NCBI GenBank assembly: GCA_022225965.2
Contig: JAKJXP020000003.1
Location: 558,001 to 622,000, forward strand
Direction: 5' to 3'
Length of the DNA stretch: 64,000 bases
Source of the DNA: Diatrype stigma
Taxonomy: Eukaryota; Ascomycota; Sordariomycetes; Xylariales; Diatrypaceae
The notes beneath the pieces were generated by a model, which was not told the DNA's origin, did not search any database, and saw only the letters and a program-made list of their open reading frames with translations. Both the position numbers and the translations under genes were made by a program. Positions 1 through 12,688 of this stretch are shown one piece after another (position 1 is the stretch's first letter; the number at the start of each line of letters is the position of its first letter).

Positions 1-1757
1 TAGTCTCGTTGATGTACAGAGGAACAAAATCGTCGGCTTTCCTATGATATAGGAGAACACATTAGCCCGTTCTTTGCGGCATACAGGATTATGGCCAGGC
101 GTAGCTCACCGAATGTATCGGTAATCCTCGCTCACGGTGTCGTTGATCAACAACCTGCCGAAAGTATCTGCAAGAAAAGGATATTAGACCTTGCCAAAAG
201 TCTGTCATGGGAATACTTAGATGCGGAGACGCACAGTGAGCTTGTACTACAGAACTCGACAAGGAGAGTCCAAGAACGGTGGTATGGAACAGCATTTTGA
301 ATGCAGTCAAGCCTCTTAAGCCAGAGTTGAGATACTAGTTGGACGTGGACAAACAACTACGTTGCCTGGGGTCGGTTTCTTTTATATACACTCTGATAGA
401 GCATACTAGACTTGGCCGAACACTCGTATATGCGCTCTTACCAGCGTTCCGGCAACATCCAAACGATGCGGCAGCATCCTGGTATACAGGTAATGATGCT
501 GCTAATAGGCGACAGACATCCTAACCTATAACCCTTCAACAATATACATCTCCTATACGAGATCTAACTGCTGTATTGCACCACGATACGGTCAACACTA
601 ACGCAGCTATTCACGACCTTCCTAGACTAGTAATCAAATGCGTGCCAATGGCCTGGAGCACGAGAGAGCATCGCAACCCCTCACAATAGTAGCGTAGATA
701 TATAAGCCCGGCTAAATGCAAACGTGCTGGTCCAATCGAGAAGTTTGAGTGGATCATCAAGTGACTGCGAGCGAGCCTCAAAAAGAGGGTGTTGAAGTCG
801 TGAATACGGACATGTACCCCCTTTTTATATATCTATGAATAGGTAATCAGAGGAATATAAGCTAGCTAATAGACATTATCTAGAGATAGTCTTCGAATAA
901 ATGGGATTGTCAATAACGGGGACAAATTTATCTGGGAGAAGCATCACCGTCGTCACGCTGTGTTCGATTCAGGGCATCATACTATCGCTCTAATGAGATG
1001 AGTAAGTGAAGCTGGGAAGTCAAGATCTGCGACGAAGTCTAGGCGTTGCGTTCGAGAACGCATCATGTAAAGAAAGAGACACTCCAACTCCGCGGGCTAT
1101 ATTGAAGCATGTCATGCCAAGAGAGCTGGCCCAGGTTGCTGTGGTTTCCATTGTACGTAGATAATGATGTTACATGCGATGGCAAGGCGACCAGGTCTCC
1201 GAAAGAGGGAGTCTCCTAGTACTAACTACCCCGGCACCCGAGCCCAAGGTTGCATATATTCGTAAAAGTGGTGGCCACGGTATCATCCACAATCGTCTAC
1301 CAAGCTTTATATGATCATAGTTGAAGCATGCAAATGATGACACTCACTGCACGGAGGTCCTTCATATGTGGAGTCTAGTGGGAGTTATAGCCTAGTCGAA
1401 TAGCTTCATCATGAACGTTTTTAGTCTCTTCCGTCCGGGAAGGACGCTACGTCGACCGACGTCCTATCGAGGATCACCCTTAAGACAATAATTCCTCGCT
1501 GAGTGCATCGTGAGGGACCTTGAGAGAGCGATATCGCAAGCGTTGGCGGATGCCTGTCCCAAAGCGTAGAACTGGTGCCCCAGTCTGACAACACCCAGAG
1601 AAGGAATATAGGTACTGATGATTGAGAGCCTCTTAGTTGATATTACATAGAGCCTAAGCGTAACACCAATCCAATTCGTAATGCGAACCGAAATATTCCC
1701 AGACTCAACTTATCGTACCTTACCTCATCACTCGCGTACACACACACACACACACTA
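1..1757. other. Gene-poor left edge, no gene recognised
   Basis: Only short open frames (under 75 codons) occur here, in conflicting frames and with no family resemblance I recognise. The stretch ends in a (CA)n run at about 1738-1755, just past the stop codon of the minus-strand gene that follows. The 3' end of that gene's transcript probably lies here. I see nothing else I can support. Confidence 0.5.
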
Positions 1758-3320
1758 TCACAATTTCGCCTTGGCCTTCCCCTCGACCCCGGCCCCGGCC
1801 TCGTTCTCGGCCTCGGTCAACAATACCAACCCCCCATCCTCGACCTCGAAGTGCGTCCCCTTCTCCCAGCCAAGCCACTCCGCCAGGGCCTCCTCGCCGC
1901 CCTGACCGACAGCGAGAAGCGTCCCGACGTACCCACCGCCAGGGACACCAGGCCCCTGACCGCGAACGACCGGGTCTATTGTAGTAGCTGTTATAGTCCT
2001 CGCCGCCTCGTCCTTCCCTCCTCCTCCAACGGCAGTATCATCCGCAGTCTCCGCAATCGCCAGCCACGGCGTCCCCCTCAGCGTGACCGGGGGCCGCTGG
2101 TCGCCCTCCCTCCTAGTCCTACCACTACCACCGCCAACATTTCCATCACCAGCGCCAGCGCCAGCCGCAGCCTCGAGCTCCGCATACCCCAGCACAGGCG
2201 TACAGCAGGCATCCGTCCCATCGAAGACAGCCTCCCACTCATCGCGGGTCTTCGTGCGGAACGCCTTCTCGAACTCCCGGCGCATCTCAGGCCAGCACTT
2301 GCTATCGTGTCGGCGCTTCTCGTCATCCTCAGCCCACAGCAGCCCCTTCCCTGCCAACCCCAGCCCCTTAACCAGCGCGCGGAAGAATTGCGGCTCCAGT
2401 GCGCCAACAGCCACGTACTTCCGCTCGCCGCTGCCGTCGTCGCGCGTCTCATAGGTGTCGTAGAAGGGGCAGCCGCCATCGAGCAGGTTGGTGCCGCGAG
2501 GCCCGCCGCCCACCGCGGGCGTCTTGCGGCTCAGGCGCGGGAACGTCGCCAGGTAGTTGGCGCCGTCGACCATGTTGGCCTCGACGACCTGACCTCGTCG
2601 GCCCTTGCCATCACCATCCCCATCACCACCACCCGGGCGGCTCCAACCCCGCTCGCGCGCCACGAGCGCCGTCAGAACGCCCAGGACGAGCATGGCGCCC
2701 CCACCGGCGAAGTCGCCGAGGATGTTGGCGGGCGGGTGGGGCGGTTGCCCCGCGCGGCCGAGCAGCGACAGCGCGCCCGACACGGCCAGGTAGTTGATGT
2801 CATGACCGGCCATGGCGGCGTAGCGTCCGTCGCGACGGAAGCCGGCCATGCGCGCGTACACGAGGCGCGGGGCGTCGGCGCACAGCGCGTCCGGGCCCAG
2901 GCCGAGCCGCTCCATCACCCCCGGTCGGAACGGCTCGATCAGCACGTCCGCCGTCCGGGCGAGCGCCTTGACGAGCCGGATGCCGGCCGCGGACTTCAGG
3001 TCGACCGCGATGGAGCGCTTGCGGCGCGCTAGCATGTCGGGTGCGGGCGGTGGGTTTGCTTTCCCCCCTTCCGCGCCTGCGCTTGGGACCGGGACGGGCC
3101 GGTCGATGCGGAGCACGTCGGCACCGGCGTCGGCGAGGAGCATGCCGGCGAATGGACCTGGATGTGTGGGTTAGAACAGGAGTTCATGAGGGTGGCGACA
3201 CTTGGGTTTGCCGGGGGTCTGATGCATGCATCGTCATGCCATGCTGTCTATCGACTGACCTGGTGCGAGGCCGGCAAATTCAAGGACCTTGAGGCCTTGA
3301 AGAGGTGGTGGTCCGACCAT
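1758..3320 (-). CDS. Class III CoA-transferase / alpha-methylacyl-CoA racemase-like protein
   Basis: A CaiB/BaiF (CoA-transferase family III) protein of 486 aa, most like alpha-methylacyl-CoA racemases, which epimerise 2-methyl-branched acyl-CoAs for beta-oxidation. Exons are 3320-3260 and 3157-1758; the 102-bp intron joins LAPG to PFAGML within one Gly codon. The N-terminus [20 protein letters not shown] is the classic opening of the family. His139 in AGHDINYLA and Asp169 in ILGDFAGGG occupy the places of the racemase His/Asp acid-base pair. Two Gly/Asp-rich insertions (about residues 200-215 and 355-370) are low complexity and probably surface loops. No clear peroxisomal signal is seen at the C-terminus (ends KAKL, only SKL-like). 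Whether it is a racemase or a CoA-transferase cannot be told from sequence alone. Confidence 0.88.
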
Positions 3321-3793
3321 GCTATGCTATTAGGTACTGTGAACAGTGAGCAATGCTTGGCTTGGCTAGGCTAATAAGTAAGATTTAGTCACGAGCGAAG
3401 ATCGAACGTGACAAAAGCCGAGGTCGTGAAGGCCGAATGGGTCGGAACTGTTATCCAGTAGGTAGTTATATGTTAAAGGAGGAAAGTAAAGTAAACAAAG
3501 CTGATTCAACCGAGGCTTGTCGATGTTGGAGGGGTCGATCTAATGCGGGGCATGGCCATACATAATGTTATTTATGTAAATAGTAAACTTTGCGAAGGAT
3601 TGCTCTCGCTGCTTGGAGGATTCGACTGGACTGGACCCCTGACTCCAAGTCGTGTAGCATGTATGAGGTTAGGAGAACTCAGGGCGTAGACACAGCATAT
3701 AAGCGCATATAGTTATCCGATGGTAATTGATTCCCGTCAGGTAGGTCGTTTTGTAATCGGGGACAAGGTAGACAGTCAAGTCAGTCAGTCCCT
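3321..3793. other. Intergenic spacer between two minus-strand genes
   Basis: About 470 bp between the start codon of the CoA-transferase and the stop codon of the YIH1 homologue. It should hold the promoter of the former and the terminator of the latter. I see no conserved frame and no recognisable element. Confidence 0.5.
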
Positions 3794-4795
3794 CTAGCCC
3801 TTGCCAGAGCCCCCCTTCTTCTTCCCACCACCACCGCTACCACCACCATCGCCCTCGCCAACCAAGCCCGCTTTAACAAAGGCATCCCTCGCCGTCTGGT
3901 TGATGAGCGCGAAGCGGCGCGGCCCGAGCTTATGGCCGCCATACCAGCGCGTGACGACGACGACAGCATCCCAGATGCCCATGAGCTGCATGAGGTGCAG
4001 CAGGCGGCCGCCGGCGGCCGTCTCGCCGTCGTCGTCGCAGTCCTGGTAGCTGATGTTGCTGTGGATGGTACTGGGGTTGTGGGGATCCCGGCCCCGGATC
4101 CGCCACGCCGTGATGTTGTGCGTCGCGGCCCGCACCCGCCGGTCCGTCGCCAGCAGGTGCTGCACGAAGGCCTCGGCCTCGGCCACCGACGTCACGCGCG
4201 CGCAGCGCCCCACGAACGTCGACCGCAGCTCCACGAACGGGTCCGACACCGTCCACGGCGGCGGGGTCTCCCGCAGTAGTAGGTTCTCTAGGGGTGCCGC
4301 ACTGGACCCATCCTTCTCGGCGTCGGCGTCGGCGTCGGCCTCGCCGTCGCCGGCGTCTGCTCCCTCTTGCTGGGAACGTAGCCTCTCTTCTAGTTGCTGT
4401 TGCTGTCGCTGTCGCTGCTCAGCTTCCTCTTCGAGCAGCCTCTTCAGCTCCTCCAGGGCATCGAAGAGGCAGACGACGCCGGGCTCGTAGACGGAGCCCA
4501 GGGCCTGGCGGAAGAGGCGCAGCTCCCGTGCCGCATCACCTCGCTTCCCGCCCTCGCCGGTGCTGTTAGTACCGATCACGGCTGGGGGCTCCTCTGGGTA
4601 GTTGGGCGGGAACTCGACGCGGAGCGACGAGGACTCTCCCGGCGGCGTCAGGATGTAGATACCGTTCTCCTTCTTGTCCTTGTCATTATCCTTGCTGTTG
4701 CTGTTGCTGTTGCTGTTTTCGCTGGCTGGTACTAGACAGCCGTCGCCGTAGATGGAGTTGATGGCCTCGAGCTCGTCCTGGAATTCTTCGGACAT
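3794..4795 (-). CDS. YIH1: RWD-domain IMPACT/YIH1 homologue (Gcn2 inhibitor)
   Basis: A single-exon protein of 333 aa. Residues 1 to about 130 form an RWD domain (opening MSEEFQDELEAINSIYG, with the hallmark FPPNYPEEPPA motif). Residues about 185-310 form the UPF0029/YigZ-IMPACT domain (FVELRSTFVGRCARV, VVVVTRWYGGHKLGPRRF). Yeast Yih1 and mammalian IMPACT bind Gcn1 through the RWD domain, compete with Gcn2 and so damp eIF2alpha phosphorylation; the same role is expected here. I start at 4795 and not at the upstream in-frame ATG (4855), because the RWD domain begins at once from this Met and the preceding 20 codons look like leader. A Gln/Glu-rich segment (about 125-160) and an Asn-Ser/Asp-Lys stretch (about 27-45) come from short CAG/GAC-type repeats. 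The Gly/Lys-rich tail is low complexity. Confidence 0.9.
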   Translation of the reverse strand: MSEEFQDELEAINSIYGDGCLVPASENSNSNSNSKDNDKDKKENGIYILTPPGESSSLRVEFPPNYPEEPPAVIGTNSTGEGGKRGDAARELRLFRQALGSVYEPGVVCLFDALEELKRLLEEEAEQRQRQQQQLEERLRSQQEGADAGDGEADADADAEKDGSSAAPLENLLLRETPPPWTVSDPFVELRSTFVGRCARVTSVAEAEAFVQHLLATDRRVRAATHNITAWRIRGRDPHNPSTIHSNISYQDCDDDGETAAGGRLLHLMQLMGIWDAVVVVTRWYGGHKLGPRRFALINQTARDAFVKAGLVGEGDGGGSGGGGKKKGGSGKG

Positions 4796-5764
4796 GACTG
4801 TGCCGATGCTTTTCGCTGAAGTAGATCGATGAGCTGTTGTTTTGTCAAATAACACCTAATTTCCTCGAAGCGTGGAATAGTTGCTGACTAGGTAGACACT
4901 TAAGATCATAGAATGTTTTAAATTTTTATGATGGGTTTTGTGATGCAGAACAATGATGCTTCCGTCGTCATATCCGATGTTCAATTTACGATTTCTAAGT
5001 TATTACCTTCACTTTACAATAGAACCCCCCACTTTTCTTAGTGGGGAGGTCGTAAACCCGGAGACCCTGTGCTTGAACCCACCAACATCAGCCCACCTTC
5101 TGCCCCTGAGAGCCTATAGTTACATGGGCGATAGGGTACTGAGTGAGCATCTAACTAGAGCACAAGGATAGCCTACACCCACATATGGAACGGATATCAT
5201 CTTTTCATAAGAGTTTGATTGATTGACTGATTGATTGATCGTGCCTATGGGTAAAGGGGTTGGTCGTTGGATCGAGCTGATTGATGACACAGGTAGGGTT
5301 TTCGCAGTTTGTATATTCGTTTCTCCCCGGGCCTCCTCGTAAACTCGCTACTTGGACATGGCATTCATCATTATACGCCAGCCGCATCTCCTACCCCCCC
5401 CCCCCCCTAGGCGCCACCATCTCAACAAAAGCAGGCAAGGTAGGTTCCCTGCTATAACAGCCTTGCGCCACCACGTTCTTCTTCATCATCATTCATGGGT
5501 ATCTAGATTGGGTTCGATAGTAGACAAAAACCCACCCTTTTTTGCAGTCTTTCTTTCTTTCGTAGTCCTTCTGACCTGGCAGTGCATTGCCTAGGTGAAG
5601 AAGACATGAAAAGTTCCCCGGGTCTCCGCTGGTGAACCTAGCACCTAGTAACCCAAACCCCTTCCACTGTCCCACGTGCAAACGTTGATCATGATCGTGC
5701 AGAGGCAGTCGTAATGGTGTCTTCATCTGCCCATAGAACCTAGCGACACAAGAATCGCATTGGT
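4796..5764. other. Intergenic region with a 14-C tract
   Basis: Upstream region of YIH1 and downstream region of VPS1. It holds an uninterrupted run of 14 C at 5394-5407 followed by CTAGG, and an imperfect GATT repeat near 5218-5240. The small open frames here have no recognisable products. Confidence 0.5.
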
Positions 5765-8138
5765 TTACTGGACTTGGCTGACAATCTCGCTAGCCTTACC
5801 CAACGACTCGACCATCTGTTGGCATTCCTTGCGCCGGCGGACCGTGTAATCACTCTCCTTGAGCAGATCGTCAATACTATCGGTCCGATACATATTCTCC
5901 AGTAGCTCCTTCTGCATGTCATCCTTCGTGAATCTGAGCGTCTGTTAGAGCATGCCTTCAGTTCGATGGACAGAGCACTTACGAGACAAGGTTCAGCATG
6001 ATGGCTTTAGGAACCATATCGATCATGGTTCGCTTCACGATGTTGTAGTATGACGCGATCAGCAGCTCTGTATCGTATTGTTAGCATGGAACATCATGTG
6101 GGGAGCGCGATGTGCTTACTAATCACTTCTACTTCGATGTTTTCACGCTCAGAGAGGGTGCCCGAAGCCTTCAACATCGGAGGGGGGGCCTCCATAGCAG
6201 CAGCTTTCTTCTTGTTCTTGGCAGCAAAGAAGCTACCGAAAAAGCCGCCATTGGTTGGGTCACCTCCGTCTATGGAAGGACTAGCAGCTCGAGCGGGAGT
6301 TGTTGCTGCGGCCGGCAAGGGCTTGCCCGTCTTCGGATCCACCTGGACGGGCTTAGCCCCGTTGTATCTTTCGTTAACAATGGCCATGGCTCGATGCCCA
6401 TTGAGGAAGTCGGGATGGCCAGTGTTGATATAACAAGCCTCCATGGAAACAAGATCTCGGACCAGCTTGTTGGTAGGCTCCATAGCCTTCTTAAAGAAAG
6501 TGATGACGACATTATGGACCTTCTCTTTCAGTGAAGGGTATCTCCGGTACAGCTGCTTGGAGAGCAGTTGCGTAAGAATGCGCACAAGCTCGTCATAGAT
6601 CAGCGACGCACACTTCAGACTGGGCTCCTCGAGCCGCTTGATCTGTTGCTTGACGATCAATTCAAACGCAGTAGTGCCAACGAAAAGCGCTGGAGAGGGT
6701 CCGGACGAGTTGTATAGAATGGTCCGGATATCGCCATCCTTGACTACGTCGAATGGGTCGACTGCCTTGATTCCATTGGAGTATAGCTCATGGAAGACGA
6801 AGCTGATTCTGGCACCTCCAGAGAGCTCTGCGCTTGACAACTCGCCGCTGTTGCCTTCCAGGACGGTTCGGTATTCGAGACTGAACTGGTTAATGATATT
6901 TAGGACGATGTTGGTGGCGTTTCCCAACATCGATGGGCCTATACTTTCGAGTTCGGCCGTGTACTTCTGCAGAGAACTAGCGATGCGAGCCTTGATATCC
7001 GGGAGGGTTTGTTTGATGTGCATCATCAGGATCAAGTTCAGCTTCCTTGCCAGGTAAGGAGTGCCGCAGTAGGAGCTCTTATTCCGGTAGGCCTTGTGGT
7101 TTTCGAAGAAGTTTCTCTCCGCCTCGAGGGACATAGAGATAGGCTTCTTGTTATCGATATCGCGCTGACCTCTGTTGACGACAGGGACGTATCCGAGTCG
7201 CAACGGGATAATACGACCGGCGAGGATATCCACAACATCGGTTCCTTCGTCCATCAGGTCCACCTTTGTCAAGACACCAATCGTCCGTTGTCCCTCAGGA
7301 TCAACCTCGCGCGCAAGCTTCAAGCCGTCCGAGTTGGCCAGATCCGTGTTGGCGGAGGTGACAGCCAGGATGATGGCGTTGGACTTTTGGATGTACTTGA
7401 GAACCATGTCCCGGATCTGTCTTTCTATGTCTCGCGGCTGGTCTCCCACAGGCACTTTGGTCAGACCCGGCAGGTCGACCAAGGTGAGAGTCAGGACATT
7501 GGGAGAGTAGATCCGCAGGTTGATGGGGGCCGGAGAGATGCCTGCGTTGCGACCGACCTTGGCCTCTGTCTCCCTGGTGATCTCCTCGCGAATCTTGTTG
7601 AAATCGTAGAACTTCTGGCCGGGGATGTGTAGGAACTCGCCCCATTCGTCTGCGTTGGCTTGCTTATCACTAGTGTCGGCAACCTCAGCTGAGACTCCGT
7701 TCGTCTGGTTGGTGGCGGGTCGGTTGATGAGTTGCAGGACTAGCGGTCGTCTCGTTACGATACCGGAACCTCGAGGCAAGCTAGATGTAGTGTGTTAATA
7801 TATTGTATAGATCTACTGCAAAGTGTAGATTCGATCGAGGGGTACGGGGAGTAGCGAGGCCAACGTACAAGTCTCGTCCGACAATGTTCTCTAGCACGGA
7901 ACTCTTTCCACTCGACTGACTGCCTACGACGGCTATCTGGGGTAGATCGATAGGGTTCTGCACACCGACTGTCGTGAAAACATCCTGGAGCTTGTTGACG
8001 GTTCTGTAGATACTACGTTAGCATAACGGGACATAGACTCGATCGAAGTGAGTCATGGAGAGATATGGCGAAAGGCGTTACGCACTTGATGAGGTTTGGG
8101 TCTGAGATACCCCCCTGAGTCGGTACCACGTCGGCCAT
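5765..8138 (-). CDS. VPS1: Dynamin-like GTPase Vps1 (vacuolar protein sorting)
   Basis: A five-exon gene (8138-8086, 8003-7869, 7780-6120, 6067-5983, 5933-5765) encoding 700 aa. The GTPase domain has the G1 loop GSQSSGKS (45-52), G3 VDLPG (164-168) and G4 TKVD (234-237). The dynamin middle region follows, then a short variable insert containing [14 protein letters not shown], and a GED domain ending [14 protein letters not shown] near the C-terminus. No PH or proline-rich domain is present. The insert, EWGEFLH and [17 protein letters not shown] fit Vps1 better than the mitochondrial fission dynamin Dnm1. Vps1 works in Golgi/endosome-to-vacuole traffic, endocytosis and peroxisome fission. The start ([24 protein letters not shown]) is set by a 53-nt first exon joined in frame to the conserved N-terminal helix. 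A longer open frame upstream of 8138 is probably 5' leader. Confidence 0.95.
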
Positions 8139-10197
8139 CTTCAGCAACTTATTTACGGGCAGATCGTCAAGGTCGTGGGATGGACTGCGACTTCGCTTCC
8201 GAGAGAATAAATGGTGGACAGAGTCGACGGGTGCAGCTATAAACAGGCGGTGGGCTTGTAGATAAGCAACGTCGGGGTTAGTGTCCGAGTCAAGGCTTGG
8301 TGATTCCCTCTTGACTTCGGTGCGTTCCTCGTGATCTACTACTGCCTTTCCGGGAGGCCTGCAATGAGTGAGAAAGAGCGGAATCAAGCGACCACGATAT
8401 GTGGCGTTCTCTGTCAGTGCAGGGGTATGGGGAGTCGTTGGTGTTTATGGTGATATATGGAAGACGATGATAAAAAGTCGGGCTGACGAAGTATGTTTGA
8501 ATTTTGGAGATATTTACTTCAGTCGCAAAGGATTGGACCTTCGAAGTAGGTGTATATGGTATTGTATGTACAGCACATATGTAGGGAGAGGCGGAGCCTG
8601 GGCTGGCTGGGCGGGCAGGGTGGCAGGCTGGGCCCTCACCTCGATACCTACAGTACCTACATAGTAGTATCTCGGGGGGTGTAGGTAGTCACTGTAGCAC
8701 TGTAGGCATGGTAGGGGGGTGAAACGGGCTACGTAGTGCATAACTACGGGCTGATGGGGTGTGGCACTTGAAACTTCACGCACTTACTACCTACATACAG
8801 AGTATGTATATACTTACGTCTTGGCCTTGGCAACCTGAAGTGTCATGAAGCCACGGATGTGGCGGTGAAATGACAGGGGACTCATTTCCACTCTCCAGTG
8901 CCGACTGTGTGGTGGGGCGTGGGGTTGGAGCCTTACATACGCAGATACGTACAGCACCTGGGCAATTGGCACTTGATTCAAGTTACTCAAGCTACCTTAA
9001 TACCGTAGAAATAGATTGCTCGTCATCCATCCATCCATTCATTCCATGTCTGTCTTGCAAGGTTGCAGCTTGCTCCAGACCCGGTTGTGACTGCCCAGGT
9101 GCTGAACAAATGCAGGTATGCAGCTGCCTGGAATGTCCTCGTCAGCTGCTGACGACCTAGCATTGAGACGGGAACCTTAGAACACCACGGGCAGCAACGT
9201 CCGGGTTCACTACTTGCCTATGTAGGTACCTACTAGGCATATAGGTAGGTATAATAGGGACTGAAAGACCTCGGGATCATACAACTTACGTATACTCTTG
9301 ACCCAAGTGAGATATATGGAACCCATCCACGATGCTACCTAATCTGCTCATGATATAGGCTAGTCTGGTTGGTTGGTACCTAAACTACTGGGTCCATCTA
9401 TACCTACCTTACACCTATTGCCTAAGGAATCTGGAATCTTCAGTATGTAGGTACTAGGTAAGTAAGTACGGAGCACCCAAGATGCAGAATGGTACCTAGC
9501 TCAGGCACCTACATATGCCCAGGCAATAGCTAGCCCTGACCCCCTATCATATACTCGTGTGCCTTGAGACTATACAATCTCCTTCATACCTACTAGGTAG
9601 AAGTAGTTATCTGGATATCCACACCCCTTAGAAAATCTAGGGCATGTCAATCAGGTGGTAGGCAGGTGAGGAGATATGCGAGCTCGGGAAGATTTCTTTA
9701 TTTCGTTCCAACTATTATGTCTACCTAGCTTCCTCTCCTTCAGGCACCGTGTCGGACATGTCGCATCATGTCCTGCCTTGTAAGTAGTTATACAATACTG
9801 CTCTGCTCTGCTCTGCTGTGCTGTGCTGGGACTTCCAAGTCTATCATATCGTATGCGCAAGGTAGTAGGCCCGGCGTACATGTCTAAACTCGTCGGTGAA
9901 CGCCGCTCTCTTCTCTTGAATGATAACCGTCCAACGCCCCCATGGATGATGACTAGTAGTAGCATGGTGAACAAACCCGCCCGTACCAAAAATATGATGG
10001 GAAACAGGCCGAGCGTCGGTCAAGGTAGAAAATACAGACGAGGCACAACTCGACCTGGCGTGTTCAGATGTATATGTAAAGAAAGAGAAATGCAAATGCT
10101 TCCGCAGCCAACGAATTCGCCATCCCATGCACGTAGTATTATCTCTATCTCACACGTTCGGCCATGATGGAATGGAGCCAATATCGGACAGCTTCCC
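8139..10197. other. Long spacer rich in TAGGTA/TACCTA words
   Basis: About 2 kb between VPS1 and GID7 with no convincing coding frame. It holds many copies of short words such as TAGGTAGGTA and TACCTA (for example 8640-8800 and 9215-9260) and a CTGCT repeat near 9799-9829. The 5' leader of VPS1 likely reaches to about 8390. Confidence 0.55.
9799..9829. repeat. CTGCT/CTGTG short tandem repeat
   Basis: Consecutive CTCTG units drifting into GTGCT units, in intergenic DNA. A simple-sequence tract with no coding context. Confidence 0.6.
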
Positions 10198-12449
10198 CTA
10201 GGACCTGTTCGAGATCCGGCTGGCCTCATGGCCCCGGTACATCGTCTCCTGTTGTGTTCGCCGCCAGTCGTTGTTGGACCATCTAAGCAATTCGTTAGCA
10301 TAACATTCAACCAAAGGCTTGTGTCAGGAAGATAGAACATAGGGGCGCTTACATCTTGATTTTACCGTCGTCACCGCAAGAGGCAAAGAGGCAGGGATCG
10401 GTGGGACTCCACGCGATTGAATTGCATCGGGGAGTATGACCGGTCAGCTTCTCTACGAGTTGAGCGCTGGCCTTGTGCCATATATAGATAAACCCGTCTG
10501 TGCCCGTCGTCAGTTGCTGCAAAGAGATGTAACTCCAGGAAATTCTTACCTTCACTTCCGCTTGCTACGAAGCTCTCGTCGGCACCGCCGAAGGTTGACC
10601 GGATCACGAACTCCTCTCCGCCGTTATGCCCAGTGTAGGTCTGGACAGGTTCCCGTGTAAATAAATCAATGAGCTGCGCAACGCCGTTTTGATGATTTAC
10701 CAGTAGATGCCTCGAATCCTGGCTGATACTTATAGACATCGTTCTGACGTTGAGATCCATCTCGTATTCAAGGTCCCTGGTCACAAGGTTATACACCTGT
10801 ATATGTTGCTTATCATCCATGGTCACAAGCCAGCGTCCGTTAGGAGAGACAGTCAGGTCCTCAACCCTATGAGTATTGACCCAGTCGAACACCTTCTCCC
10901 CAGACAAGTTCCATTGGACAAGGCCACGGGTCTTGTCTAAGGCTCCCGTAATGAAAGATTGACCATCGGGAGTCCAAACACAGCTGCATACGGGCTCTTG
11001 AAAGCGCTCAAGCCTCTTGAGACAAACGCCAGTCTATTGTGCCGTTAGTCGGTGATCCCAGGGGTCGAGTGTCTCTAGTGCTTATAACTTACTTTGGCAT
11101 CCCACAACCTCGCATATTGATCTCGACAGCAAGTGACAAGCATCGTGTCATCCCAGCTCCATGAAATGTTGCCGATCCCCCCGTCATGTTCCTTTAAGCA
11201 GTGAAGAACCTTGAAGGATGGGACATCCCATATAATCACTTGTTTATCGCTGCCACAGCTAGCTAAGCGTGTACCATCATGAGAGAAGGCAATCTGCCAT
11301 ACCTCCCCTGCATGGTCGTCGAGCTCAAGGACGTTCTCAGTTGGAAACCGACGTCTATCACAAATGTGGTCGGAATAGAGGGACGGAGACGCAGCACTGG
11401 AATGCCACAGGCAAGCTCCGATTTGACTAGCTTTAACTTGATGCAATAATATAGCCAGTCGATGTTCCGGAAGCATAACAGAAGGTGAGATGCATTCTGA
11501 AAGCCGAGTTAGTACGCAGCACCATTAGGCCGGAAGCACCCGTTCCCCCTATTTACTTACTGGATAGTTCTGAAAGTAGAATTTGCCGAGATTGCCCATA
11601 TGCGCCATCCCAATCCGCCTTGATCATCAAATCTTCTCTAGACTGGCACATAAGTAGACTAGATAAGAAATGAAGTCTTTGGGTGTCTCGATATAAGGGG
11701 GTTAACTCAGTCCTGAGAATTATAAGAGCCTGGCTGGTTTCTCTCTCCTCCAAGAGTTCTAGGAACTTCTGTTGCCGAATCCAGAATCGCATCACGTCTC
11801 TGTCTGCGACATTTGTTAAGACGAGCCCGTTACTATTCTGATTTGTTCTGCCACCAGACGCTGTGGCCCCATTCAGTAACTGCTCCGCTTCATCCCAGTT
11901 TCCGTCCAGTACAGCGTTTCTGAATGCTGCAACTGTCGGGCTTTCCAGCTGGAAGCCACTGTCGTGACTGACACTTTCAGCAGCGGCATTGTAACCCATG
12001 TCTGATAAAGCCTGAATGAGTATCCGAGTGACTTCTTCGCGATCATGCCCAAAGTACTTCTCCGACACCCGCGGTTTCGACGAACCATTCAACGAAACAG
12101 CCGATTCCCGTGTCCCATTAGAACTTGCTCCTGCGTGGTGTCTCTGTTGTGATTTTCCGTTGGCGTATGACCTCGACGTGCCATTAGCTGTTGAATGTCT
12201 CTCTTCATCGGCCAACATGTTGTCTTCGATGCGTCTGCGCTTCCGACTTTGAGCAGCTACCGTAGTCCCCTGGGAAGTTGAGGCACCAGAAGGCTCCGTT
12301 GCAGAGCCCGCTATGTCAATCTCGTCGTCAGAGGCACGTCGCCTCCCTAATATCTGTCCTTGAGGCACGGGTCGAGTATTTTGTGTGGATTGGGAATCGG
12401 CTTGAGTATCAGGAATAGTGGATGTAAGTTGGGATGGAGCTGGGAGCAT
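10198..12449 (-). CDS. GID7: GID-complex LisH/CTLH-WD40 protein (Gid7/WDR26-like)
   Basis: Five exons (12449-11561, 11496-11093, 11033-10550, 10497-10353, 10282-10198) give 668 aa. A disordered Ser/Asn-rich N-terminus with a basic RKRRR patch (69-73) precedes a LisH-type segment (about 137-165) and a CTLH-type segment (about 170-235). A conserved linker with ISPSVMLPEHRL follows. The rest is a WD40 propeller (FSHDGTRLASCGSDKQVIIW, YARLWDAK, FGGADESFVASGSEDGFIYIW, SCGDDGKIKIW). This layout is that of yeast Gid7 and human WDR26, subunits of the GID/CTLH ubiquitin ligase that degrades gluconeogenic enzymes when glucose returns. The acceptor at 10498 was chosen because it restores SEDGFIYIW; the nearer TTTGCAG would break the frame. 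The tail after the last blade (about 28 aa) is variable. Confidence 0.92.
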
Positions 12450-12688
12450 TGCTCGCTCCTACGTCCCAGGTCCGAGCAACACCCTGGAGATAAGTTCCTT
12501 TTCCGTAGCCAGGCCTATATCTTTTATGATAGCACCAAGCTGTCGAGGATTTCTACTGGCTTGACGTCGTCTTAGACTCGTGAACCGCTCGCAAGGCCGT
12601 AGGGCACTCGTCTATGATCTCGTGTCTATTTCGTATAGTCCCCAAAGCGCTGCTCCAAAATCTCCGTCTTACTCAGTCGTCCGCTCAC

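Noticed and set aside
1851..3032. 393-codon plus-strand frame opposite the CoA-transferase
   Set aside because: It is a GC-driven antisense shadow: Arg/Pro/Ala-rich, with no domain, while the minus strand encodes a clear CaiB-type protein.
5740..8387. Calling the dynamin Dnm1 (mitochondrial fission)
   Set aside because: [24 protein letters not shown] and the [14 protein letters not shown] insert fit Vps1 better than Dnm1 as I remember both families.
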